Source of the DNA: Lentisphaeria bacterium UBA1732
GTDB lineage: Bacteria; Verrucomicrobiota; Lentisphaeria; Victivallales; UBA1829
DNA length: 64,000 bases
Reading direction: 5' to 3'
Assembly: GCA_002315855.1 (NCBI GenBank)
Contig: DCIG01000013.1
Span: 1-64,000 of the forward strand
Below are positions 18,024-26,295 of this stretch, piece after piece (position 1 is the stretch's first letter; the number at the start of each line of letters is the position of its first letter). The position numbers and the translations under genes were made by a program. A model generated the notes under the pieces. It saw nothing but the letters and a program-made list of their open reading frames with translations. It searched no databases and was not told the DNA's origin.

Positions 18024-19244
18024 TCATCTTTGCTGATTCAGCAGCTCCAGCGTATTCTCGACGCCGGGGAAATCGCGGAACATCAATCCATGTGTCTGGA
18101 AATACGGGCTGGATTCCAAACGGTCTTTCAGAATATTGTCTTTTTTCAGGACACTGCGGTCAACGGCAAGCAGCAACCCCGTCTGCGGGTTTGCTTCGCA
18201 CCACGTAAGCCGCTGTTCGATTTGCGCAAAATACCAGCGGTGAAAAACTTCCATCGGGACACGCTGACCTTGATTCGAGGTGAAAACAAAATCAGGGAAA
18301 AACATCTGCTGTCCGCCGGCGGAAATCCAGTCCGGAGTATCGTCCAGCGTCCAGTCGCTCACTTTTTTGCGGAACAGCTCAGCAAACATGCGGACTTCTT
18401 CCGGCTGATAGGCGGAAATATGGGTGTAATGGCTTCGCAAGCCGGTGGACTGATCCACTTTCAGTTTGCGTTTTTTCGCATTCCAATCCACCGTGCAGGA
18501 CATTTCCCACTCGCTCAGCTGGCATACGGCGGGGAAGAACGAGGCAAGCTGCAAGCCGTATTTCACGGAATGCTCCAGAATACTGCCCGGTCCGTCAATC
18601 GTCAGCGTGATGCGTTTTTTTGCGAGGTCATGTTCAGCACGGAACAGGAGTCGGAAAAACTTCATATAACGAAAAAGCCGCCTCATCGCCGCCGGTTCCT
18701 GATTTTCGGAAAGCACCAAGGTCATACTGTCGGCATACAGCAGAAGCGATTGAACGAGTGATACATTATAGCGTTCCAGAAGCTCGCGGTCAAACGTTTT
18801 CTTAAATGAGCGCAGACGCTCATTTTCGGGCAAATCGCAGAATACGCCGTCTGAAAGCGGGCGGATGTCGTCGGAAGTCTCCGCAAAAATACGCTCACGG
18901 ACCTGCTCAATCTCTTCGGGCAGACATTTACGGCGAATCATTTCTGCACTGTGGCGGAACAAGGCGGCACGTGCCTGCGGATAATCACAATCCGCCACTG
19001 GCATAAATTCTGCTCTGTCCTGAATCAGTTTCAGCAGGCCATCGGCTAATTTCCGGTCATAAAAAACGGTGGTGCAAGCCTCTGCCGCCTCCTCAAGTTC
19101 AGCACGCGTACATCCTTCGCCCTCGCGGTAAAGCTGAAGCAGGTCATGAGCAATGGAAATCAGTGTTTCATCGGCGCAGTCGATAAACATAGGTTTCAGA
19201 GAGGTCGCGGCGGCACGGACACGTATCAGATCTTTGGTCAGCAT
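18024..19244 (-). CDS. Bax1-like nuclease partner of XPB helicase (DUF790)
   Basis: The 406-residue product resembles the DUF790 family. Its archaeal member Bax1 is a structure-specific endonuclease that binds XPB helicase. The N-terminal two thirds are helical and charged. Near residue 325 the sequence FFPDFVF followed by VPMEVFHRWY looks like the acidic Asp and Glu of the family nuclease core. Its start overlaps the end of the XPB-like helicase gene by 7 bp, the same pairing known from archaea and some bacteria, which strongly supports the call. Together they probably act in DNA unwinding and incision during repair, though this has not been shown here. It is the last gene of the rpoN operon. 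Confidence 0.8.
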   Translation of the reverse strand: MLTKDLIRVRAAATSLKPMFIDCADETLISIAHDLLQLYREGEGCTRAELEEAAEACTTVFYDRKLADGLLKLIQDRAEFMPVADCDYPQARAALFRHSAEMIRRKCLPEEIEQVRERIFAETSDDIRPLSDGVFCDLPENERLRSFKKTFDRELLERYNVSLVQSLLLYADSMTLVLSENQEPAAMRRLFRYMKFFRLLFRAEHDLAKKRITLTIDGPGSILEHSVKYGLQLASFFPAVCQLSEWEMSCTVDWNAKKRKLKVDQSTGLRSHYTHISAYQPEEVRMFAELFRKKVSDWTLDDTPDWISAGGQQMFFPDFVFTSNQGQRVPMEVFHRWYFAQIEQRLTWCEANPQTGLLLAVDRSVLKKDNILKDRLESSPYFQTHGLMFRDFPGVENTLELLNQQR

Positions 19245-20629
19245 GAATACCCCCCATGCGCGGTGTATGCGTCATCTTTGCGGCGGCGTTCACTCACATT
19301 CATTTCGCTGGTGCCTTCGCTGACAAGCTCATACAGGACGGCTTCTTTGCCCTCCGCACGGCGCAGGATGCGTCCCAGCCGCTGAACATGCTCGCGTGTG
19401 CACCCGCTGCCGGACACCACAATCCCGATATTGGCTTCCGGCACATCCACGCCCTCATTCAGGACTTTGCTCGTAATCAAAACGGGGTACAATCCACTTC
19501 GGAAACAATCGAGGAAATCTTTGCGTTCCGCGGCTTTTGTCTTGTGCGTCAGAACCGGAAGGCACAGGGTTTCGCCCAGCCGGTAAGCCGTATCGTTATC
19601 GGCGGTAAAAACGATGATTCGAGCATCGGGATTGGCACGGATAATGCGCCAGACCTCGCGGAGTTTTGCAGAGCCGCACCGGGCAATCGCACGCTGTTTC
19701 AGGTACGCCCGATAGACATCGCGTCCATTGGGACGGCGGATACACGCCAGCAGAAAATCCTGCCAGCCATGCTCACTTTGAAACGAAATGGCATTTGCAC
19801 GGAGAAAAGACACATACTGATCGTGATTGACTTTGTATTCCGCCCGTTCTTCGGGAGTAAGCCCCAGTTTCACACGCACGGTGCGATAGGGCGACAGAAC
19901 GCTGTCTTTCAAATCACGAATCCCCGCATGATACACCAGTTCACCGATTAAATCTTTCATTACGCCGAATGTCTCGCCCGTATCCGGCGTGGCGGAAATA
20001 CCGAGGCGGTACGGTGCCAGACACAAAGAGGCACTCAATCGATTCACTTCGCCGGGCAGATGATGGCATTCATCGAACACAATAAGACCGAAACGGTTCC
20101 CGATGGACGGCATTTTCAATACAGCGGAATCATAGGTACTGACCGTAATTTCCTGTATATCGGAACAGCCTCCCCCCAGCATACCGGCTTTGCAGCCGAA
20201 ATTGCGTTCCACGAGGCTTGCCCACTGCTGAAGCAGATCAATGGTGGGGACGACAATCAACGTGGAACGCTTCACCGCGGCGATTGCCAGAAATGCGAAA
20301 AAAGTTTTGCCGCTTCCGGTGGGCATTGCCACAATCCCGCGGCATTTGGACGAAAGCCAGGCCGTCAATGCGGCTTTCTGGTGCGGCATGGGCTGAAACG
20401 AAGACAGCAAAGGATGTTCAAAAAGAGTATAGGCTCGCGCCTGATCATCCGGAATATGTTTTGCGGCATAGAGTTTCCGCATGATTGTCTCATAACGGCA
20501 GGCGGCGGCACGCCACGCATTCACACGCTGGTCAAAAATGACGAGGTCGCCCAAAGTCTTGATTACGGCGTCATCGCCATCCAGCAGTAAAGTCCCCTCA
20601 TGAAACCTGATTCGGCAGCTCATCCGCAC
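19238..20629 (-). CDS. XPB/Rad25-like superfamily 2 DNA helicase
   Basis: This 463-residue SF2 helicase has an N-terminal damage-recognition-like segment (1-75) and then motif I MPTGSGKTF (about 103-111). Motif II is DECHH, motif III is ISATPDTGET, and the second RecA domain has EGVDVPEANIG and the motif VI equivalent QRLGRILRR near 425. The layout matches archaeal and bacterial XPB. Its partner nuclease gene overlaps its 3' end. The AP-superfamily gene ends only 6 bp upstream, so it is read as part of the same transcript. Cytoplasmic, acting on DNA; the DNA repair role is inferred. Confidence 0.9.
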   Translation of the reverse strand: MRMSCRIRFHEGTLLLDGDDAVIKTLGDLVIFDQRVNAWRAAACRYETIMRKLYAAKHIPDDQARAYTLFEHPLLSSFQPMPHQKAALTAWLSSKCRGIVAMPTGSGKTFFAFLAIAAVKRSTLIVVPTIDLLQQWASLVERNFGCKAGMLGGGCSDIQEITVSTYDSAVLKMPSIGNRFGLIVFDECHHLPGEVNRLSASLCLAPYRLGISATPDTGETFGVMKDLIGELVYHAGIRDLKDSVLSPYRTVRVKLGLTPEERAEYKVNHDQYVSFLRANAISFQSEHGWQDFLLACIRRPNGRDVYRAYLKQRAIARCGSAKLREVWRIIRANPDARIIVFTADNDTAYRLGETLCLPVLTHKTKAAERKDFLDCFRSGLYPVLITSKVLNEGVDVPEANIGIVVSGSGCTREHVQRLGRILRRAEGKEAVLYELVSEGTSEMNVSERRRKDDAYTAHGGYSC

Positions 20630-20635
20630 CCCGCT

Positions 20636-21919
20636 TTACACAAGTGAATCACGGAGAAACGCGGCAATATCAATGATGGAATCAGCATTTTGTCCCAGCT
20701 TGAAATCAGAAGCCACAGCGATACGGCAGGAACGCCCGTGAGACCCTTTCAGCAGGCTGCTGTCCTGCGCTGTCCCCATGGGCGGCCATACCGTCCAGAA
20801 AAGTTCCAGCGGGTCAAATCCCGGTTTGTTGTGAATATCCACATGAGTGGCGAAATCGGGAGCGAGGCGTTCATCGTCCCACCAGCGATAGGAAAACCAC
20901 GCGTCTTCCTCCGCTTCCAGAATCAATTCGCCGCAGCGGGGATGATTCAACTCTGGCGTTTCATCGCGGCGCATTACACGCGCCACACCGGGGAGAGCGG
21001 AGACCGTTCTCTGCACGTCATCAAGGATGGACGGATCAAAACAATAAATATGGCATACCTGATGATCCGCCAATGCAAATGCACGGGAAGAATGCAGGTT
21101 CAGATAACTCATGCCGCCAGCTCTCCGGTCAGTCAGCCACCCGGCTTGAAGCAATGCCTGATTCGGATAAACGGCACGGGAAACAGCACCGATTTCATAG
21201 TCGCCGAGAATCAGCACGCGAAATCCGTTCTGCCGGGCTTCCCGCACGACCTTCGCGACCTCGCATTCAAACGCCGCAAATGCAGAACTTGTTTGTTTCG
21301 TACCGGGACCATACTTCTGAAGCGCATAATCCATGTGAGGCAGGTAGCTGAGCAGAAGGCAGTCTTCCCGATGTTCACGCGTCAAAAATTTCATCACATC
21401 ACAGGTTGCCGCCGCAATCCATTCAGTCCCGTGAATTGAGGGAAAAGGCCCCCAGTAATCCATCAAATTGAATTTTTTCCCGATGGAAGTGCAAATCTGC
21501 GAATACATCTCATCCGGCTTGCTGTAAAAACTCTGAATCATGCCGCCGTGATGCTTATGGACGGGGCCGGGGGAAAGATACAAATCGGATTCCGGTCCGG
21601 GGCACTGCTGAAGACAGATTTGACCTGTATAGCCGCCTTTTCTGCGGAAATCGCTCCAAAAGCGTTCCCCGTCATAAAGACCGGAAGACTGCTCCCAGAA
21701 AAAGGCTTTTCTCAACGGGCGGTCGAAATATCCGCTGGCCCCCATTCCATGAACCTTTACCGGAGCAGCTGTACGAAACGACGCCTGCACCGGACAGGTC
21801 AATGCGGGGAAAGGCGATGCGGCGGATTGAAGATTCAGTTCACCCCACACATCGTGTCCGGCTTCGGCATGGAATAGTTTATCCCCCAGAGCAGCACAAA
21901 ACAGGACCAATGTTTTCAT
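20636..21919 (-). CDS. Alkaline phosphatase superfamily phosphodiesterase / nucleotide pyrophosphatase-like
   Basis: The 427-residue product fits the type I phosphodiesterase/nucleotide pyrophosphatase family. The nucleophile Thr lies in FPALTCPVQASF near residue 41. Further motifs typical of the fold are YLPHMDYALQKYGP near residue 195 and GDYEIGAVSRAV near 243, which replace the more common SDHG with the variant seen in a bacterial subgroup. No signal peptide is evident, so it is probably cytoplasmic. It starts 2 bp after the stop of the GT-C membrane protein gene and ends 6 bp before the helicase gene. The substrate is unknown. Confidence 0.8.
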   Translation of the reverse strand: MKTLVLFCAALGDKLFHAEAGHDVWGELNLQSAASPFPALTCPVQASFRTAAPVKVHGMGASGYFDRPLRKAFFWEQSSGLYDGERFWSDFRRKGGYTGQICLQQCPGPESDLYLSPGPVHKHHGGMIQSFYSKPDEMYSQICTSIGKKFNLMDYWGPFPSIHGTEWIAAATCDVMKFLTREHREDCLLLSYLPHMDYALQKYGPGTKQTSSAFAAFECEVAKVVREARQNGFRVLILGDYEIGAVSRAVYPNQALLQAGWLTDRRAGGMSYLNLHSSRAFALADHQVCHIYCFDPSILDDVQRTVSALPGVARVMRRDETPELNHPRCGELILEAEEDAWFSYRWWDDERLAPDFATHVDIHNKPGFDPLELFWTVWPPMGTAQDSSLLKGSHGRSCRIAVASDFKLGQNADSIIDIAAFLRDSLV

Positions 21920-21921
21920 GC

Positions 21922-24366
21922 TTATTTCACTCCGTTCAAGGTTACAACGGGAAGATCGCCAAATGTTTCCAGATACAGGAAGCGGGCCTCATCGGAATTC
22001 GGGTCAAGCTCCACAGCCTGTCGTGCCATTTCTTTGGCTTTTTCCTTATCCTTGACAATCAGCGCCTTGCGGCCTTCCAAACACAAGTCGAGAGATTCGC
22101 GTCTTGCTTTTGATGAAATAAACTGGAAAACCTGATACACCGTGTTCAATCCGCTCAAACCTGACGGCGGCGCAATTCGGTAGAACCAGCTCATTTTGTC
22201 GGGATCATTGAAGAAAAGGCTTACAGGCGATTTCGGGTCCAGTTTTTTTACCCCGGAAATGTAGTAATTGGAATATACACCGCTGTTGAATGCCGCACCT
22301 TGATTGAAAACCAGATAGCTCACATCGTGTTCATCACAGTATTTCGCCAAATCTGTTTCGGTACCATGATACATCGCATTGATGTAGTCTTCCGTGCAGT
22401 CGCGGATTCGCTTCAGTCCGAACTGCGGATTCATGACTACACCCGTCCCCGCGTATGCAAACAGCATCGGCTCTATCGTAATACCGGATGCCACCCCCTT
22501 GTTTGCCAGATGTTCTTTCGCAGTACGGAACCACATAATCAGCTGAGCTGTCTCACGCATTGCCACATCACCGGTATATCTGCGTCGGGAATCCAGCGAC
22601 ACCAGAAATTCCCAGATTACGAGGAAAATGAAAATACCGGTCAGAGTTTTCCGGATGGAACGCATCAGACGCGGTTTCGTGTACAGCATCGTATACGCTT
22701 CACCGGGAACCACTTTCAACGGAGCATAGCGGAATGCTCTCAGCCAGCATTGCAGAACCAGGGGAAGCGACACGGCGAGGAACAGAATCACAAATTCGTG
22801 GTAGCGCACGATATAAATGAAGCTGATGATGAAACCGCATGTGAATACCGTTGGCAGAAGAACGCGCGGCAGTGATTTGACAAAGCAGCTGCGCGGTATC
22901 CTGAATAAGGTTATCCCGATTACCAGAAAGGCAAAAAACGACAGTGTCAGCGGAAGCTGTCCGAAGATAAAACGGAATAATCCGAAATTCATACGGCGTC
23001 CGAAAAGAAAACTTGGAAAGAAAGTCTGCGCAATACTCCACGTCGCCGAGTGCATGGACGGTGTCCACATGATACGCGCATCAAAACTCAGCTTGGAACT
23101 GTCCGCCGGCTTCATGTTGTTGAACGCCAGTTTTGCCTTCATGGTTTCGCTGAAATGACTGTAATTGGAGGCATATTCCGGCGTATTGCCGATCCATGCC
23201 CAGTTTGCGTAAAGAAGCAGGAAGAAAACGGGGACCGCAAGTCTCATCCAGCGTTTCACGGTACGCCCGTGCGCTTTGCGCCTGCGTTCAAAAACATACC
23301 ACGCATAACATCCGCCCACGGCAGGCAGAACCGCCCAGACCAGCGGCGCACGAATCAGAGAATAAGTAACATTAAACGGCACTGCAAGCGCATTCAGAAG
23401 TACAGCCGCCGCGATGGTGCACCACGCATAAAAACGAGGTTTGCGGAACGGACAGCCGCATACGAAGCGCAGAATTTCCACAAGTCCCCAGCAGGAGAAA
23501 ATCATCTGGCACAAATCCCACGTAACAAACCCCGTAAAGACGGTTGCAAAAAGAAGCGGATATTTCCAGATTCGCGGTTTACTGCAAATCCACTGCATCA
23601 GCACAAAGGACATGACAATCAGCGGAATGCAAAATTCTCCGCGCACCAAATCCTGTCCCGTCGCACGGGCAATCGCCGCAGGCGCGACCGCATGAAGAAT
23701 CCCCCCCCAAACCGCCAGTTTAACCGGACAGCGCAGCAAAATCAGCCACAGGAAAAGAAAACCGGAAATCAGAGATACCCACAGCCGTATCTGCATACTC
23801 ATCCACTGCGCCATATAGGGATGATCCTGGAAAAGTTTTTCGCGCGGGGATGCTTCGGGGTCTTTGATGAGCATATTTTTCAACCGCCAGCCCCAGCCGA
23901 GAAACCACTCCAGCCCCATATTCATCTGGGCATACGGCGGGATGTCTTCCATGTGTTTCAGCCGCACATCATGAGCTGGAACGCCTTTCCCCTCGGCAAT
24001 ATCCTGCGCATAGCCGAACATCATGGCGCTTTCAATGGTGAATGGCGAAAAATTGTTGTGATGATACGGCAGAAACTGCATCAGGAAGGAGGGATTCTGT
24101 CGTTCTTTCATCGGGACCTCCCCGATTGCCTGCCCAAGCTCCAGCACCGAGGTATTATAATGGTATGTGCGCATGGCAAATGCAAGCAGCACGATCACGA
24201 AAAAGAGCAGTGCAATCACCCGGCGGCGTTTCCGCACGGAATATCCGGCAAAACCGGCTTTCTCCGTTGTTTTTTCTGCAATGTCCTCACACTCCGTATT
24301 TGCAGAGGATGCTTCTGCCGGACTGTCAAATAACGTCCCTGTCAAAAATATTTTGCGATGCTTCAT
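21922..24366 (-). CDS. Polytopic GT-C-like glycosyltransferase, STT3-like
   Basis: This 814-residue membrane protein has about a dozen hydrophobic segments after a cytoplasmic N-terminus of about 48 residues. Two soluble parts stand out: the first periplasmic loop (about 75-175, with YAQDIAEGKGVPAHDVRL) and a C-terminal domain of about 200 residues that ends in a TPR-like helix pair. A segment with GQDLVRGEFCIPLIV resembles the DxD-like and flanking membrane region of STT3-type oligosaccharyltransferases. A sugar transfer role from a lipid carrier is inferred. The start codon overlaps the rpoN stop by 4 bases (ATGA), so translation is coupled. It could also be another GT-C subfamily. Confidence 0.65.
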   Translation of the reverse strand: MKHRKIFLTGTLFDSPAEASSANTECEDIAEKTTEKAGFAGYSVRKRRRVIALLFFVIVLLAFAMRTYHYNTSVLELGQAIGEVPMKERQNPSFLMQFLPYHHNNFSPFTIESAMMFGYAQDIAEGKGVPAHDVRLKHMEDIPPYAQMNMGLEWFLGWGWRLKNMLIKDPEASPREKLFQDHPYMAQWMSMQIRLWVSLISGFLFLWLILLRCPVKLAVWGGILHAVAPAAIARATGQDLVRGEFCIPLIVMSFVLMQWICSKPRIWKYPLLFATVFTGFVTWDLCQMIFSCWGLVEILRFVCGCPFRKPRFYAWCTIAAAVLLNALAVPFNVTYSLIRAPLVWAVLPAVGGCYAWYVFERRRKAHGRTVKRWMRLAVPVFFLLLYANWAWIGNTPEYASNYSHFSETMKAKLAFNNMKPADSSKLSFDARIMWTPSMHSATWSIAQTFFPSFLFGRRMNFGLFRFIFGQLPLTLSFFAFLVIGITLFRIPRSCFVKSLPRVLLPTVFTCGFIISFIYIVRYHEFVILFLAVSLPLVLQCWLRAFRYAPLKVVPGEAYTMLYTKPRLMRSIRKTLTGIFIFLVIWEFLVSLDSRRRYTGDVAMRETAQLIMWFRTAKEHLANKGVASGITIEPMLFAYAGTGVVMNPQFGLKRIRDCTEDYINAMYHGTETDLAKYCDEHDVSYLVFNQGAAFNSGVYSNYYISGVKKLDPKSPVSLFFNDPDKMSWFYRIAPPSGLSGLNTVYQVFQFISSKARRESLDLCLEGRKALIVKDKEKAKEMARQAVELDPNSDEARFLYLETFGDLPVVTLNGVK

Positions 24367-25868
24367 GCCCGCCGTCTCCTTTCGCTGGAAGACCGGATGC
24401 CCAGTTCTTCCCTGTATTTTGCCACCGTTCTGCGCGCAAGGCTGAAACCTTTTTCTTCAAGCACCTTGCGAATCGTCTCATCGGACAGCGGTTTGAATGG
24501 GTCTTCGCTGTCAATCAATTCCTCAATTGCATTTTTGATTTGTTCAATTGTAACATCGCCGCTTCCGGTCTGCTGACCGCGGGCAAAGAAATCGCTGAAA
24601 TGAATGGAACCGCGCGGGGTATCCATATATTTCCCGTCGATGGCACGGCTGACCGTGCTGGGATCGACTCCGAGCTTGTCGGCAATCTCTTTCTGCGTGA
24701 GAGGCTTCAAATCCTCCGGCCCGTTTTCGATGAAATCATGCTGAATCTGCACCAGCAGCCCGGCAATTCGGACAATCAGCCGTTCGCGGGCATCCAACGA
24801 TTTTTTCAGGTCATTCAGCGCATTGACATTCTTCTGAACCTGTTCCTTGTCTGCCGTATTGACCGTTTCATCGTTCAGCATATCCAAAGCCCGCGTGGAA
24901 ATCCACATCTTCGGATAAATGGCATCGTGCAGGGATTCCACATGAAATTCCCCCTGCTCGTCTTCGGTTACTTTCACCTCGCAGATGCATTCCGGTGCAA
25001 CACTTCCGAACGGCAAATGAGCCACCGTAACACGGCGGAGTTCCTGTAAAAGACTGCCGAGTTCTTCCTGTGTCATCCCCATGGCACGCATGATTTTGTC
25101 AAGATGTCCGGCTTCCAGTTCCGCACTGTGATTTTGAATCAGCTCAATCAGTTTCGGATTGCACTTCGTTTTTCGTTTCAGCTGAAGCAGAATGAATTCC
25201 TGCGAATTGCGGGCGGCCACACCGGCGGGCTCAAATGACTGAACCAGTGTCAGAGCCTTTGCCGCATCTTCTTCGGAGCAGTCCGCCAATCCGGCTATAT
25301 CTTCCATCGAAAACACAAAATATCCGCGCTGGTCAAGATTGCGGATAATCGCTTCTGCCGCCGCCCGTACCCCGTCGGAACACTCTTCTGTTCCAAGCTG
25401 TTCCGAAAGAATCTGATACAGTGATACCTGATTTTGCAGGGAATCAATGAGAAAATCATGCCGTTCGGAAGCCTCGGATGAATTATCGTCATCCAGAGTT
25501 TCTGACTCCATTCTCTCTTCATCGGAAAAATGGTCATCGTTATACTCGTCGCCAAACTCGTTCGGAACAGATTCCGCCGCATGAATCAGGACTTCTTCTT
25601 CCTGCTCTTTGCCGTCCTGGCGGTTTTCATCACCGCCCGTATTGGCAGACGAATATCCCGCACCGCCGCCATCCGAATATTCGGTTTCAATCAGCGGATA
25701 ATCCAGAAGATAATCTTCAATTTCCGACCGCAGAAATGGAGCACTGCATTGCAGAATTTTCTGATTCTGATATTGCGCCGGAGTCAGTTTCATCACATGT
25801 TTCTGCTCAAGAGCTTGTTTCTGTGTCTGATACTGCCCCAAAAAAGACTGATGATTGAAATCCGGCAT
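24363..25868 (-). CDS. rpoN: RNA polymerase sigma-54 factor RpoN
   Basis: This sigma-54 factor is the alternative sigma that recognises -24/-12 promoters and needs AAA+ activators. The product is 501 residues from the ATG at 25868. The Gln-rich region I (GQYQTQKQALEQKHVMKLTP) is followed by an acidic linker (about 70-140), the core-binding domain, a helix-turn-helix (TQKEIADKLGVDPSTVSRAI) and the RpoN box ARRTVAKYREELGI. A TTG at 25970 gives an upstream in-frame extension, but it would begin right at the predicted transcription start, so I prefer 25868. The operon continues into a GT-C protein, a phosphodiesterase, XPB and Bax1, which is an unusual set. No sigma-54 activator lies in the window. 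Confidence 0.93.
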   Translation of the reverse strand: MPDFNHQSFLGQYQTQKQALEQKHVMKLTPAQYQNQKILQCSAPFLRSEIEDYLLDYPLIETEYSDGGGAGYSSANTGGDENRQDGKEQEEEVLIHAAESVPNEFGDEYNDDHFSDEERMESETLDDDNSSEASERHDFLIDSLQNQVSLYQILSEQLGTEECSDGVRAAAEAIIRNLDQRGYFVFSMEDIAGLADCSEEDAAKALTLVQSFEPAGVAARNSQEFILLQLKRKTKCNPKLIELIQNHSAELEAGHLDKIMRAMGMTQEELGSLLQELRRVTVAHLPFGSVAPECICEVKVTEDEQGEFHVESLHDAIYPKMWISTRALDMLNDETVNTADKEQVQKNVNALNDLKKSLDARERLIVRIAGLLVQIQHDFIENGPEDLKPLTQKEIADKLGVDPSTVSRAIDGKYMDTPRGSIHFSDFFARGQQTGSGDVTIEQIKNAIEELIDSEDPFKPLSDETIRKVLEEKGFSLARRTVAKYREELGIRSSSERRRRA

Positions 25869-25978
25869 GAAGCGAATGAGGGTTGTTGGTGAGCTGATGC
25901 AATGCTGAAAAGACAAATCCTGTCTTTCGCAGACATCACAATTATTATGTTGGATTGGAAATTGGTTCAAAACACCCT

Positions 25979-26007
25979 AATATACAGCAAAAACGCCTTT
26001 TTTTCAA
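25979..26007 (-). promoter_or_regulatory. Candidate promoter of the rpoN operon
   Basis: On the minus strand TTGAAA (26007-26002) and TATATT (25984-25979) have a 17-bp spacer. The transcription start would be near 25972. Confidence 0.55.
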
Positions 26008-26040
26008 GAGCTGATTTCAAAAGAGCTTGATTTCACAGCC
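26008..26040. repeat. Short copy of the dispersed repeat between rpoN and valS
   Basis: GAGCTGATTTCAAAA at 26008-26022 is followed at once by GAGCTTGATTTCACAGCC. The same double arrangement recurs at 54562-54593 and in part at 53095. The copy abuts the -35 box of the rpoN promoter. Confidence 0.5.
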
Positions 26041-26147
26041 GTCTTTCTGCATTACCGGAAATCCCCTTTATTCCTTTTGGCAATGGCTTCATCTTTTCCC
26101 TTTCCGCTTTTTTTTCAAAAAAACACGCCCTTTTTTGCTCTGCTTAT

Positions 26148-26176
26148 GTGAAAAATACCATCTTCCGTGCTATATT
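26148..26176 (+). promoter_or_regulatory. Candidate promoter of valS
   Basis: GTGAAA (26148-26153) and TATATT (26171-26176) are 17 bp apart. The leader is about 115 nt and shows no T-box-like structure that I can recognise. The 427-bp gap between rpoN and valS holds only this, the rpoN promoter and the repeat copy. Confidence 0.45.
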
Positions 26177-26295
26177 ATAAGAATAAAATTCTGCGGTCTG
26201 TGCAAATAATTTTTTTTCTCCACGAAAATTTGCACGTCTGAATTTTTTTCATTCTGATTACAACGTATTCACTTCATACAATTCAGGAGTTTACT

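Noticed and set aside
25869..25970. TTG start giving RpoN 34 extra residues
   Set aside because: The predicted rpoN transcript begins near 25972, leaving no room for a ribosome site before the TTG. The extra residues (with several Cys) are not typical of sigma-54 region I.
26041..26295. A T-box or other amino-acid riboswitch before valS
   Set aside because: No specifier-loop or T-box core sequence could be recognised in the predicted 115-nt leader.
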